Both the position numbers and the translations under genes were made by a program. A DNA stretch of 64,000 bases from Saccharospirillum sp965652395 (lineage in GTDB: Bacteria; Pseudomonadota; Gammaproteobacteria; Pseudomonadales; Natronospirillaceae), in assembly GCA_965652395.1 (NCBI GenBank), contig CBFGUW010000022.1, forward strand, positions 1-64,000, given 5' to 3'. Of the stretch, positions 25,611-35,726 are shown in pieces (the stretch's first letter is position 1; every line of letters starts with the position of its first letter). Below the pieces are notes generated by a model. That model was not told where the DNA came from. It ran no database searches and saw only the letters and a program-made list of their open reading frames with translations.

Positions 25611-26332
25611 CAGGTGCGCGGTGCCAACGGCCGCAGACGGTTCCAGGTGACGGCTTTTTGCTTGGGGTCGGCCAGCATACGGTAGATCGACGGCAGGCCC
25701 ACCCAGGGTAAACCGTTGTAGTCGCCCTGCGGTTGTTCCCAGTTTTGCAGCCGGGGCATGACAGCACCGAATGACAGCAGGCATTTGGGCGTGAACTGGC
25801 GCATAAACTGGTCGAGCTTTTCGTCGACGTAGATGCGCGCCTGATCGATGCTTTGGTCCACCCTGGGATTGGTGAACAGCGGCCAGTGCACAACGTGATG
25901 TGTGCGGACTTCGTTGGCGGAAACGCCAAGAGCGGCCAGGATATTCAGCAACAGTTGTTGACCGGCCTGCGAGGGCTGGTCCATGCCTTTGGCCAGTGAA
26001 TCGGTGATCAGGTAGTCCCCCACCACACTGAGCGACAACACGAAACGCGGCACCGGCGCGCCTTGGGCGCGGGGAGCTGTCGGGGGCGTCGGCTCCTGAG
26101 CTGCGGCGGGCGGGGGCGCGATCGGAGCCGGTGTTTCAGTCACGGTTCGCTGCTGCGGCTGCGGCGCCGCTTCGGCGGGTGCGACGGGCTCCGGTGCTTC
26201 GGTGTCGTCCAGATCGAAAATGATCGGATCCGGCGCGGCCGGAAGCCGCACGCGGGGATACCAGGACTGTATGCCCATAGCCGCCAAATAGTGGCGGCGG
26301 TCGGCTTCGCTCAGTCCGGATGGGTCGGTCAT
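25610..26332 (-). CDS. HolD-like protein (DNA polymerase III psi subunit candidate)
   Basis: The 240-residue protein begins with LSEADRRHYLAAMGIQSWYP, which resembles the N-terminal arm of psi (RRDWQLQQLGITQW in E. coli) that binds the clamp-loader collar. A Pro/Ala-rich linker (about residues 40-95) is followed by a folded domain of about 130 residues. Its position directly before rimI, with overlapping stop and start, is the strongest argument. It is much longer than E. coli psi (137 residues), and the domain similarity is weak, so the call is an inference. Confidence 0.5.
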   Translation of the reverse strand: MTDPSGLSEADRRHYLAAMGIQSWYPRVRLPAAPDPIIFDLDDTEAPEPVAPAEAAPQPQQRTVTETPAPIAPPPAAAQEPTPPTAPRAQGAPVPRFVLSLSVVGDYLITDSLAKGMDQPSQAGQQLLLNILAALGVSANEVRTHHVVHWPLFTNPRVDQSIDQARIYVDEKLDQFMRQFTPKCLLSFGAVMPRLQNWEQPQGDYNGLPWVGLPSIYRMLADPKQKAVTWNRLRPLAPRT

Positions 26333-26345
26333 AAGGGGCTCTTTC

Positions 26346-27893
<1,548 letters not shown>

Positions 27894-28002
27894 GGTGGTC
27901 TCCGGTCGCTGTTGGGACGAATTTCAGCGGCTAAGTGTACACCAGAATGGCGAGGGGCTGTGGCTGGTTTTTTTGGTTGGCTTGGTCTTGAGGCTGTGGT
28001 CC

Positions 28003-28115
28003 GCACCGGCTACCGGGTAGGCCCGCCAAGGGTCGGCGTGAACCCATCCATGGGGCCTGGACCGCAGCATCCATGCTGCGAACCACCCTTGACGGGCCTA
28101 CCCGGCATCCGGTGC
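28003..28115 (+). repeat. Structured intergenic repeat, copy 1
   Basis: A 113-bp element. Outer arms 28003-28033 and 28085-28115 pair at 28 of 31 positions. The head (28034-28084) forms two small hairpins, CCCAT-CC-ATGGG (28043-28054) and CGCAGCAT-CC-ATGCTGCG (28063-28080). It lies 28 bases after the stop of the dehydrogenase gene and 110 before leuA. The stem base and head match copies 3 and 4, while the inner stem segment is unique. Confidence 0.9.
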
Positions 28116-28142
28116 TCACTAAGCTGGCAAACGGGTTCAGTT

Positions 28143-29057
28143 TTAACGCAGTTGCTCGGCCCAAGCCGTCTCACAAAGCGTCATTAAACGCTCTCTCGTC
28201 ACGGCGGATTCTTTCGTCCAGAAGAAGGGATAGGTCTTGCGGGGCTCCCTATCGAACCAGAACTGCCCAGAAGGCAGCTCGGGGCCTTGGGCGAGGCACC
28301 AATGTATGGTGTCGGCACCTTCTTCGGGGGTGCGCAGGCGTTGGCCGAGGCGTTTTACGAAACCCGGGAGGGCGGCGTTGAGGGCGTCGGTGCCGACCCA
28401 GCCGGGGTGGGAGCAGGAGAAAGTGTAGCCTGGGTAGCGCTGGGCGAGCACTTCGTTGAGGATGACCTGGGCACGTTTGGCATTGGCGTAGGATTTCACT
28501 TTGTCATAGGGCTCTTCCTGCCAGCAGAGGTCGTCTAGAGCGAGTTTGCGCAAGTACATGCCGCCGCTTGAGGTGATGTGGATGGGGGCTTGGGCGGGCA
28601 GTAGGTCGGATTCGATGAAGCGGCGGATGAGTAAGTAGTGGCCGATGACCTGGGAGGCGAAGATGAGGTCGTAGTCGTCGTTGAGGAGTTCGAGGCGTTC
28701 GGGCATGCCTCCGGCGTTGCAGACCAGGCCGTCGAAGGCTTCGAAGTGGGTGTGGGTGATGTCGAGGAAGTCGGCCATGTCGAGTTCGAGGAATTCGATT
28801 CCTTTTTCTGCGAGGCCGGAGGATTGGAACTTTTCGGGGTTGCGGCCGGTGACGACGACTTGGGCTCCCTGATCGACAAGCCGTTTGGCCAGAGCGGCGC
28901 CTATACCACTGGTTCCACCGGTAATGAGAAAACGACGACCTTGAATGTATCGGTCATCCACCAGGGTGAACCGGCGGGCGTGGCGCTGGTAGCCGCTACG
29001 GTCGAAGGAGTATAGAACGCTGTAGTCTTTGAGTTTGTCAAACATGGCCGGGCTCAT
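28143..29057 (-). CDS. Short-chain dehydrogenase/reductase (DHRS12-like)
   Basis: The 304-residue protein is a classical-type SDR. It has the nucleotide site ITGGTSGIGAALAKRL, CNAGG, catalytic Ser in HITSSGGMY and the YANAK active-site motif. A 40-residue N-terminal lead containing SVLYSFDRSGYQRHARRF resembles the animal DHRS12 group, and a C-terminal lid ends near WAEQLR. The start at 29057 has GAAGG seven bases upstream; the longer reading to 29168 is rejected. The substrate is unknown; a lipid-like alcohol or ketone would fit the relatives. Confidence 0.85.
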   Translation of the reverse strand: MSPAMFDKLKDYSVLYSFDRSGYQRHARRFTLVDDRYIQGRRFLITGGTSGIGAALAKRLVDQGAQVVVTGRNPEKFQSSGLAEKGIEFLELDMADFLDITHTHFEAFDGLVCNAGGMPERLELLNDDYDLIFASQVIGHYLLIRRFIESDLLPAQAPIHITSSGGMYLRKLALDDLCWQEEPYDKVKSYANAKRAQVILNEVLAQRYPGYTFSCSHPGWVGTDALNAALPGFVKRLGQRLRTPEEGADTIHWCLAQGPELPSGQFWFDREPRKTYPFFWTKESAVTRERLMTLCETAWAEQLR

Positions 29058-29200
29058 CCTCTTTCCTTCCCTCAGTACGTGCTCAGGAAGCCGCTGGGTC
29101 ACTCCTGTGCGAGGACGGTTTTCTTTTGGTTGTTTTTTATTGTGGGTCAGGGGCGGACACGAATGCACCGCTGGCCAGTCTGTTTGAACATTGTTTGTTT

Positions 29201-29240
29201 CGCAAGCCCTGGATGGCTTTTTTTGAGGGCCGGGCTTGCG
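29201..29240 (-). other. Inverted repeat after the PAP2 gene
   Basis: CGCAAGCCC (29201-29209) and GGGCTTGCG (29232-29240) form a 9-bp perfect stem with a 22-base loop, 12 bases behind the PAP2 stop. It could end that transcript, although no U tract follows on the minus strand. Confidence 0.4.
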
Positions 29241-29252
29241 ATAGGGCTCTGA

Positions 29253-29774
29253 CTAGAAAGAGAAGTTGAATGCGAGGGCGGCGCCGCCTGGTGTGGGGAC
29301 GATGGCGAATTGTTTGCGGTCGCTGGCGGGCACGAGCCAGTAGTTGACGCCCCAGGCGAGGGCGGCACCAGCCAATACATCGGATACGTGGTGTTGGTCG
29401 GAATAGACGCGGCTCCAGCCGACGTAGGTGGCGCCGATGTAGGCCGGGAGGCCGACATCCCAGCCATAGCGCCGCTGCAGGAAGCTGGCGCCGGAAAAGG
29501 CGGAGGCGGTGTGGGCGCTGGGGAAGCTGAGCGAGCCGCCGTCGGGGCGTTCCCGTTCAATGGTGTGCTTAAGCAGGTGGGTGCTGGTGAGGGTGACGGT
29601 ATAGGACCCCAGCAGGGCGGAGCGGCCTTCGGGGTCGTCCAGCGTGAAGGTGGCGGTCAGGGCGGTGAGCGGCAATGCGATCTGCAGGACGTCGCCGACA
29701 TCGGTCCATTCGTCGGCTTGGGAAGTGAATGTCAGCAAACAGCCAAAGGCCAGAGCCAGTAAACGTGAGGTCAT
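29253..29774 (-). CDS. PAP2-family phosphatase
   Basis: PAP2 enzymes remove phosphate from lipid phosphates such as phosphatidate or undecaprenyl pyrophosphate on the outer face of the membrane. The 173-residue protein has a signal peptide ending at TSQA, and all three motifs: KHTIERERP, FPSAHT and SRVYSDQHHVSDV. It seems to keep few membrane helices, so it may be periplasmic or outer-membrane-associated. The start at 29774 has AAGGA seven bases upstream. Confidence 0.87.
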   Translation of the reverse strand: MTSRLLALAFGCLLTFTSQADEWTDVGDVLQIALPLTALTATFTLDDPEGRSALLGSYTVTLTSTHLLKHTIERERPDGGSLSFPSAHTASAFSGASFLQRRYGWDVGLPAYIGATYVGWSRVYSDQHHVSDVLAGAALAWGVNYWLVPASDRKQFAIVPTPGGAALAFNFSF

Positions 29775-29804
29775 GTGAAATCCTTGTTGCAACGCGCCGG
29801 GGCG

Positions 29805-30389
29805 CTATTCAGTGCGCCCCTTGAGGAATCGCTCGCGGTTTTCGGCTTTCTTGCTATCGCTCTTGCGTAAAAGGACGTAGAGCGCACCGACGCCGCCATG
29901 GTGTTTTTGGGCGCTGTGAAAAGCGAGCACCTCGGGCATTTGTTTCAACCAGGTGTTAACGCAGCTTTTCAGGAACGCTTTGGGTTCGCCCCGCTCGCCC
30001 TTGCCGTGCAATATCATTGCGGAACGAACATCGTATTTCAGGCAGTCCGCCACAAATCCGTACACTTCGGAACGGGCTTCGGCCATGGATTTGCGATGCA
30101 GATCCAGGCGGGCATCGATGGGGTACTGACCGCGCTTGAGTTTACGGTAGACGCCATGGGAAACACCATCGGTACGGTATTCGAGAATATCGAGTGGATG
30201 CACTAGGTCGATGATCTCTTCGGTCAGATGGTTAGGGTCTCCTTCGGGCACCGCTACAGCCATTTGCCGCCGATGAAGCAGAGCCGGTTCGGGCACTTTG
30301 GGCTTGGGGGTCGGGGCCCTGGCCTTGGTTTTGATACGTTTCACGCCTTTCATTTCCTGGCGAAACAAATCGTAATCGTCGTCTTGCAT
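29805..30389 (-). CDS. Smr-domain protein (SmrA-like)
   Basis: Smr domains are small endonuclease-like folds; E. coli SmrA and SmrB act on DNA or on mRNA at collided ribosomes. The 194-residue protein has a basic, proline-rich N-terminal arm, then the Smr domain at about residues 95-180 with LDLHRKSMAEA and MILHGKGERG, the usual LDLHG and HGxG motifs. It is divergent from cpxR. It lacks the ribosome-targeting features I would need to call SmrB. Confidence 0.85.
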   Translation of the reverse strand: MQDDDYDLFRQEMKGVKRIKTKARAPTPKPKVPEPALLHRRQMAVAVPEGDPNHLTEEIIDLVHPLDILEYRTDGVSHGVYRKLKRGQYPIDARLDLHRKSMAEARSEVYGFVADCLKYDVRSAMILHGKGERGEPKAFLKSCVNTWLKQMPEVLAFHSAQKHHGGVGALYVLLRKSDSKKAENRERFLKGRTE

Positions 30390-30544
30390 CCTACCTCACT
30401 GGACCCGGGGTATTTCAGTCGCTTCGGGGGTTATCGAAACCATTCCCGGACCAAAAAACAGTTGATTGAAACGCAGCTGTCCCCATTCTATCAGGAAGCC
30501 TGTCAGGGGGTGTAAAATGCGGCTGTGACGCCGCCCGGCAGGGT

Positions 30545-30560
30545 GTAAAAGTGGGGTAAA
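30545..30560 (+). promoter_or_regulatory. CpxR box ahead of cpxRA
   Basis: GTAAA-N6-GTAAA fits the known CpxR recognition pattern (two GTAAA half-sites 4 to 8 bases apart) and lies 40 bases before cpxR. A further GTAAA stands at 30512. Autoregulation of cpxRA is known in E. coli. Confidence 0.75.
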
Positions 30561-30600
30561 CTGAAATGCGCCACCGACAGCCTTGGGACACACTAACGCC

Positions 30601-31299
30601 ATGAATGAACCGCATATCCTGTTAATTGACGATGACCGTGACCTGGCTGAATTGCTCGGGGAATACCTCGACGCCGAGGGTTATCGTTTAAGCGCCGCCC
30701 ACAGTGGCGAAGATGGTATCGAACAACTGGCCAAGGGCGATTACGACCTGATCCTGCTCGATGTCATGATGCCTGGCATCGACGGCTTCGAAACCCTGAA
30801 GCAGATCCGCAACGCCTCTTCGGTACCGGTACTGATGCTCACCGCCAAAGGTGAGGAGACAGACCGCGTGCTGGGTCTGGAACTGGGTGCGGACGACTAT
30901 CTCGCCAAGCCTTACAGCCACCGCGAACTGCTGGCCCGCATCAAGGCGCTGCTGCGTCGTATCGAACTCGATCGGGTTCAGCAGGAATCCGATACCGGCA
31001 CGCTCACCTGCAACGGCGTCACACTGAACTTCGACACTTACGAAGTGATGTGCGAAGACGAAAACGTGCCGATGACCACCAGCGAATTCAAAGTGTTGCG
31101 CGTATTGATGAGCCGCGCCGGTAAAGCCGTGCCGAAAGAGGACCTCTACCGCGAGGTGCTCGGTCGGGAAATCATGGCGTACGACCGTTCCATCGATATG
31201 CACGTCTCCAACGTGCGGCGCAAGCTGCAGGCGGTGACGGAAGACCCGAAAATCCAAACCATCCGGGGGATCGGCTATCTGTTTGTCGATCCCAAATAA
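30601..31299 (+). CDS. cpxR: CpxR-like response regulator
   Basis: The regulator of the envelope-stress two-component system. The 232-residue protein has a receiver domain with phosphoacceptor D54 (LILLDVMMPG), conserved K103 (LAKPYSHREL) and an OmpR/PhoB winged-helix domain ending in IQTIRGIGYLFV. The start MNEPHILLID is placed at 30601; six extra codons upstream are unlikely. It is followed by the kinase after 30 bases and preceded by a CpxR box. Confidence 0.9.
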   Translation: MNEPHILLIDDDRDLAELLGEYLDAEGYRLSAAHSGEDGIEQLAKGDYDLILLDVMMPGIDGFETLKQIRNASSVPVLMLTAKGEETDRVLGLELGADDYLAKPYSHRELLARIKALLRRIELDRVQQESDTGTLTCNGVTLNFDTYEVMCEDENVPMTTSEFKVLRVLMSRAGKAVPKEDLYREVLGREIMAYDRSIDMHVSNVRRKLQAVTEDPKIQTIRGIGYLFVDPK

Positions 31300-31329
31300 G
31301 GCGGGAATACACAGGGGGAGGTGCCGGTC

Positions 31330-32712
31330 GTGAACTGGCGCCGTTTTAACCCCTTCGGTACCGTCTTCGGCAAAATCTGGCTCAGCTTCTGGCTGACGCT
31401 GCTTCTCATCGTGCTCGCGGTTGCCTTTGTCTCTCATCAGGTGGCGCAGGTCTATCAGATCGGTGCCCCCAACGCCACGCACATCCGTTTGCTCAACCGC
31501 GTCAAACTGCCGGACGTCGACCGGCTCGCCAGCGACCGTCAGGAACTGATGGACGAGCTGGAACAGTTCAACAGCGAATCCCGTTATCAATGGTATTTGG
31601 TCGACCGCAGCTACAAGTTGCTGGGCACGCCGGAGCCACCGCGCCGCATCCTGGTCATGCTCGCGGAAATGATGGAAATGGAGGGCCTGCGTGTTGGTCA
31701 GTGGCGTCAGGAGGCCTGGCTAGGCCCGATCACGCTCTCTTTTGGCGGCGAGATGTATCGGCTGTTTCTGCGCGGTGTTCCCACCCTGCCTCCACCCAAC
31801 CTGCCGATCTGGCTCGACAGCCAGTGGTTGCGGGTGATTTTCGGTCTCTTTGTGTCCGGCATGATGAGTCTGGTGCTGGCTTGGTCTTTCACGAGGCCCA
31901 TCGAACGGTTGCGTCGGGTCTCCCGCCAGCTGGCAAGCGGCAGTCTGGATGCCCGGGTCGGCGATTCGGTCACCCATCGGGCCGATGAATTGGGCGAACT
32001 GGGCCGGGACTTCGATGAAATGGCCGAGCGTCTGCAACAACTGGTCTCGGCCCAGCAACGCCTGCTGAGCAACGTCAGCCATGAATTGCGCTCGCCACTG
32101 ACCCGGCTGCAGGTGGCTCTGGGCATAGTGCGCCAGAAAGCGCCGGATGATCTGGAGAACGCCCTGAACCGGATCGAGCGGGAGAGCGACCGGCTGGAAA
32201 GCCTGATTGCCCAGGTGTTGAAACTTTCACGCTTCGAAAACGACATGCAAAACCTGGAAACCCAGTCGCTGCAGTTGGATGACCTGCTGCGTCAGGTCGT
32301 CGAGGACGCGCGCTTTGAATCCAAGGAGCGTAACCTGGATATCGTCGACCAGATCGACGCCCCGGTGGCGGTTCAGGGCGACCCCCAACTGCTGCACAGC
32401 GCTGTGGAAAACGTCGTCCGTAACGCCTTACGGTTCTCACCGGAAAACGGGCGACTCGACATCAAGTTAAGCAGTGACAAACTTAAAGCCACCGTTGAGA
32501 TCTGTGACCAAGGGCCGGGCGTCCCCGAAGACAAGCTGGAGCGGCTGTTCGATCCCTTTTATCGATTGGACCAAAGCAACAGCGGCGCCGGGCTCGGCTT
32601 GAACATCGCCCGCCACGCCGTTCAGGCGCATAAGGGCGATATTCAGGCCTACAATCGGGCCGAAGGCGGTTTGTGCGTCCGCATTACCCTGCCCCGTTCA
32701 AGGGGCAAGTGA
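31330..32712 (+). CDS. cpxA: CpxA-like sensor histidine kinase
   Basis: The 460-residue membrane kinase has helices at about 14-36 and 166-187 bracketing a periplasmic sensor domain. HAMP follows, then the phosphoacceptor site SNVSHELRSPLTRL (H251), NALRF (N box), DQGPGVPED (G1) and GAGLGLNIAR (G2). I start at GTG 31330 because GGGGGAGG lies eight bases ahead; the GTG at 31321 overlaps that site. Its last 15 bases overlap the end of the convergent EamA gene. Confidence 0.9.
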   Translation: MNWRRFNPFGTVFGKIWLSFWLTLLLIVLAVAFVSHQVAQVYQIGAPNATHIRLLNRVKLPDVDRLASDRQELMDELEQFNSESRYQWYLVDRSYKLLGTPEPPRRILVMLAEMMEMEGLRVGQWRQEAWLGPITLSFGGEMYRLFLRGVPTLPPPNLPIWLDSQWLRVIFGLFVSGMMSLVLAWSFTRPIERLRRVSRQLASGSLDARVGDSVTHRADELGELGRDFDEMAERLQQLVSAQQRLLSNVSHELRSPLTRLQVALGIVRQKAPDDLENALNRIERESDRLESLIAQVLKLSRFENDMQNLETQSLQLDDLLRQVVEDARFESKERNLDIVDQIDAPVAVQGDPQLLHSAVENVVRNALRFSPENGRLDIKLSSDKLKATVEICDQGPGVPEDKLERLFDPFYRLDQSNSGAGLGLNIARHAVQAHKGDIQAYNRAEGGLCVRITLPRSRGK

Positions 32713-33606
32713 AGGCTTGCGCCACCACTGTAAGACGACCTTGTGGGTATTGAACATCAGTAGATTGCCCATCAATATCATCGCCATTCCCACCACGGCA
32801 GTCGGCTGCCAACGGTAGCCTTCGAACACCGTCGACAGCGCCAATGCCACCAACGGAAACAGTACGGTCGCATAGGCCGCGCGCCCGGCGCCGATGCGAC
32901 CGACCAGCATGAAATAAGCGCCAAAGCCGCCGATGGAGCCAATCACCGCAAGATATACCAGGGCGCCGAGATAGCGACCTTCCATTGGAATGCGGAACTC
33001 CGCGCCTTGCAGCAAACCGATCAGCCCCATCGCCATAGCGCCGTATAACATGGCATAGCCATTGGTCACCGCGATGTTCAGCCCTTTGCGCTGGTGCCGT
33101 ATCGAAGCCATGTTGCCGAGCGAGAACCCATAGGTACCGAGTAGCGACAGCCCCATCGCGACCAAGGTGGAGCCATTGGCCTGCAGAGTGGTCAGATCTT
33201 CCCAAAAGACCAATGCCATGCCAGGCAGCCCCAACGCCGTAGCCAGGTAAAAAACAGGTGGGATGGGTATTCTGAACAAAAGAAAACCATTGAGGGCATT
33301 AAACAAAGTGGCCATCGAAAACAGGATCGATATCAAACCACTCGGCAGTACATTGGCGGCAGTGTAAAAGCAGTAGAAGTTCAAACCAAAGACCGCCAGA
33401 CCTTGCAACAGGCAAACGCCATGATCGCTCCAAGACAGCGGCACGCGTTTCCGCAACACCGTTAAACCGGTCAGCAGCAGGACAGCGGCTAGAATAAAGC
33501 GATAAAAAATAGAGACCGGCTCGGCCACCTCACCCACCTGCCAGGCAATAGCCAACCAGGTTGAGCCCCAGATAAGCACCGTCGCCGTGTAGAGCAACCC
33601 ATTCAT
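32698..33606 (-). CDS. EamA/DMT-family transporter
   Basis: The 302-residue protein has ten hydrophobic helices in two EamA repeats (about residues 5-135 and 150-290), as in drug/metabolite exporters such as RhaT/YdcZ relatives. The first repeat opens LLYTATVLIWGSTWLAIAW. It is divergent from the AraC regulator at 33776, which probably controls it. The end overlaps cpxA by 15 bases in antisense. The substrate cannot be told. Confidence 0.88.
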   Translation of the reverse strand: MNGLLYTATVLIWGSTWLAIAWQVGEVAEPVSIFYRFILAAVLLLTGLTVLRKRVPLSWSDHGVCLLQGLAVFGLNFYCFYTAANVLPSGLISILFSMATLFNALNGFLLFRIPIPPVFYLATALGLPGMALVFWEDLTTLQANGSTLVAMGLSLLGTYGFSLGNMASIRHQRKGLNIAVTNGYAMLYGAMAMGLIGLLQGAEFRIPMEGRYLGALVYLAVIGSIGGFGAYFMLVGRIGAGRAAYATVLFPLVALALSTVFEGYRWQPTAVVGMAMILMGNLLMFNTHKVVLQWWRKPSLAP

Positions 33607-33663
33607 TCAATCAACCTCCAGTCATTATTCAGGGGGATGATCCAACCAAACCCAGGGCCTGGG

Positions 33664-33690
33664 CTTGCACCGACCTGCGCGACTTGCACC
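33664..33690. promoter_or_regulatory. Direct repeat, candidate AraC-family site
   Basis: CTTGCACC occurs at 33664-33671 and again at 33683-33690, a 19-base period, in the divergent region of the EamA and AraC-family genes. Direct repeats about two helical turns apart are the usual form of AraC-family sites. Confidence 0.5.
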
Positions 33691-33775
33691 ATCTTGCTGT
33701 TTTTAAACCAAAGCCATTGCACGGTTAAAGACGCCCACTTATCGTAACCCTGTCCTCAATACAGACTTCCGGCTT

Positions 33776-34654
33776 ATGGAGCTACTCGACCATTACCCCC
33801 GCATGAGCAACACCCGAGCCAGACTGGTCGCCTCGACCTCTCTGGGCGAAGGCATGGCTCTCGCCCAGTGGGAGAACGAAAACGACGAGATACAGTCACT
33901 GGTCTCGGAGCATCACACCCTGAGTGTTTACCTCCAGGGGGCTGGAAACAGCACCCGTCGTGTTGGGCCGCAGCAGATTCACAGTCAGCCCGATACGCGT
34001 CTGTGCATCATGCCGGGGTCCCGTGAATCCAATTGGCATGTTCATGGGCCCATCACTCTGCTGCATCTCTATTTCACGGATGACCATCTAAAACGTCTGG
34101 TCGAGAATGTCTGGGACCGGGAAAGCCGCACCCTGCAGTTGAACGAATTGGATTTCGCCAACGACCCGTTGCTGGTCACCCTGTTTCAGAACACCCTGGC
34201 GCGATGCGACTGGCAGGACCCGCTCGACCGGCTGACACTCGACTCCGCCACCCAAACCGCCTTGTTGCACACCATTCGCCATTACGCCCGTCGCGACCTG
34301 CCCAAACTTCAGCCACGCGGCGGCCTGGCTCCCTGGCAACTGCGTCGGGTGATCGATTACATCGAGCACCATCTGGACCAAGCGCTGCCGCTGAACGACC
34401 TCGCCCGCCTGGTGGAACTCAGCGACTTTCACTTCGCCCGCATGTTCAAGCAATCGACCGGTGCCGCTCCCCACCGTTATGTCATGCAGCGTCGCCTGCA
34501 CCGGGCCAGAGAGCTGCTCACCCATTCAAAGCTAAGCGCCACCGACATCGCCCTGACCTGCGGTTTCAGCTCGGCCAGCCATTTCAGCAATCGTTTTCGG
34601 GCTGAAACGGGGTATTCTCCCTCCGTTTTCCGTCGCAATACTCTCTCCCCTTAA
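33776..34654 (+). CDS. AraC-family transcriptional regulator
   Basis: The 292-residue protein has an N-terminal sensing domain (about residues 20-160) and the AraC double helix-turn-helix at about 188-288, with LPLNDLARLVELSDFHFARM and ATDIALTCGFSSASHFSNRF. The order and length suit an effector-responsive activator. It is divergent from the EamA transporter gene, so it probably activates export of its own ligand. Confidence 0.9.
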   Translation: MELLDHYPRMSNTRARLVASTSLGEGMALAQWENENDEIQSLVSEHHTLSVYLQGAGNSTRRVGPQQIHSQPDTRLCIMPGSRESNWHVHGPITLLHLYFTDDHLKRLVENVWDRESRTLQLNELDFANDPLLVTLFQNTLARCDWQDPLDRLTLDSATQTALLHTIRHYARRDLPKLQPRGGLAPWQLRRVIDYIEHHLDQALPLNDLARLVELSDFHFARMFKQSTGAAPHRYVMQRRLHRARELLTHSKLSATDIALTCGFSSASHFSNRFRAETGYSPSVFRRNTLSP

Positions 34655-34690
34655 TAAACGCTCAGCTCGTGATTTTGCTTGACCTCAAAA

Positions 34691-34711
34691 CATACCATAC
34701 CGTATGGTATG
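34691..34711. promoter_or_regulatory. Perfect 21-bp palindrome, TetR operator
   Basis: CATACCATAC-C-GTATGGTATG has perfect 10-bp arms around one base. It ends 23 bases before the TetR start codon, so it overlaps the promoter or leader of the tetR operon. Such a site strongly suggests autoregulation. Confidence 0.82.
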
Positions 34712-34734
34712 CAAAACTCACCAAGAAAATAGCC

Positions 34735-35301
34735 ATGACCAAACTGTCCTATGACGACTGGCTGCGCCGGGGTCTGGAGACCCTGGCCAAAGACGGCGCC
34801 GACGCGTTGAAAATCGACCGTTTGTGCCGGGCCATGCACGTCACCAAAGGGTCGTTCTATCACCACTTCCGTAACCGGGAGGAGTTTGTCCAGGCGCTGT
34901 TGGCGTTCTGGCAACGGACCTTCACCGACGAAGTCATCGAGCAGATTGCTCAATACCCCTCGCCGGAAGAACGCAGCCGGGCATTGAGCAGATTGACTAC
35001 CTCGCTTCAACAAAACGAGGAACGAGCCATCAGAGCCTGGGCCCAATGGGATCCGGTTGTGGCAAAGCAGGTCGACGACGCCGATAAAAAGCGCCTGGGG
35101 GCATTGGAAAAACTGTTGCCGCCGTTGATCCAGGTACCAGATCTTGCGCCATTGGTAGCCAAACTTGTGTATGCCCATTTTCTGGGGGTTCAGCAGTTGA
35201 GGGCGAATGCTTCTATGGAGGAATGGCACCGAATGGACAGTCTCTTACAAGCGCTCTTTACCGACCCTTCCGTTAAACCCTTGCTGGAGTCTTACCTATG
35301 A
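34735..35301 (+). CDS. TetR-family regulator
   Basis: The 188-residue protein has a TetR helix-turn-helix at about residues 6-52 (KIDRLCRAMHVTKGSFYHHF) and a helical ligand domain. I start at MTKLSYDDW, after the operator; the frame is open to 34669 but that would read through the palindrome. The next gene starts inside its stop (ATGA). It leads an operon of two small membrane proteins. Confidence 0.9.
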   Translation: MTKLSYDDWLRRGLETLAKDGADALKIDRLCRAMHVTKGSFYHHFRNREEFVQALLAFWQRTFTDEVIEQIAQYPSPEERSRALSRLTTSLQQNEERAIRAWAQWDPVVAKQVDDADKKRLGALEKLLPPLIQVPDLAPLVAKLVYAHFLGVQQLRANASMEEWHRMDSLLQALFTDPSVKPLLESYL

Positions 35302-35705
35302 GCGCGTCTTTAATCGCCGGGCTGTTGAATTTCGCGGCCGCTCTGATGCACCTGTTTGTTATTTGGGGCGGTCCCGCCTGGTATCGTTTTTTTGGGGCCG
35401 GGGAACGTATGGCGCAAATGGCCGAGGAAGGTCGCTGGTACCCGGCGCTACTGACATTAGGAATCGCCAGTGTGCTAGCTGTGTGGGGGCTTTACGCCCT
35501 GCAGGCGGGTGATTATTTCCAAGTGCTGCCATGGACAACGCCCATCCTGTGGGCCACTACACTGGTATACAGCCTTCGCGCCGTTTGTCCGCTGGTTATG
35601 TCTCCTTTCGTGCCCTTTTTTCGAACCCCTTTCATGATCTGGAGTTCACTTATCGTGGCGGTTTATGCCGCCTGTCATTGGCTGGTCATCCTATCCATGC
35701 GATAG
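35298..35705 (+). CDS. Four-helix membrane protein in TetR operon
   Basis: I do not recognise a named family. The 135-residue protein has four hydrophobic helices (about 3-23, 50-68, 78-96 and 112-132) with WGGPAWYRFFGAGERMAQMA between the first two. It overlaps the TetR gene by four bases, so translation is coupled. With its neighbour at 35727 it may form a small efflux or membrane-modifying unit under TetR control; that is inference. Confidence 0.7.
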   Translation: MSASLIAGLLNFAAALMHLFVIWGGPAWYRFFGAGERMAQMAEEGRWYPALLTLGIASVLAVWGLYALQAGDYFQVLPWTTPILWATTLVYSLRAVCPLVMSPFVPFFRTPFMIWSSLIVAVYAACHWLVILSMR

Positions 35706-35726
35706 CGCAATAGGGGGTTTTAAGAA

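Noticed and set aside
28003..28115. Repeat copy 1 as a leucine attenuator of leuA
   Set aside because: The same element occurs at three unrelated loci, and no leucine-rich leader peptide is found before leuA.
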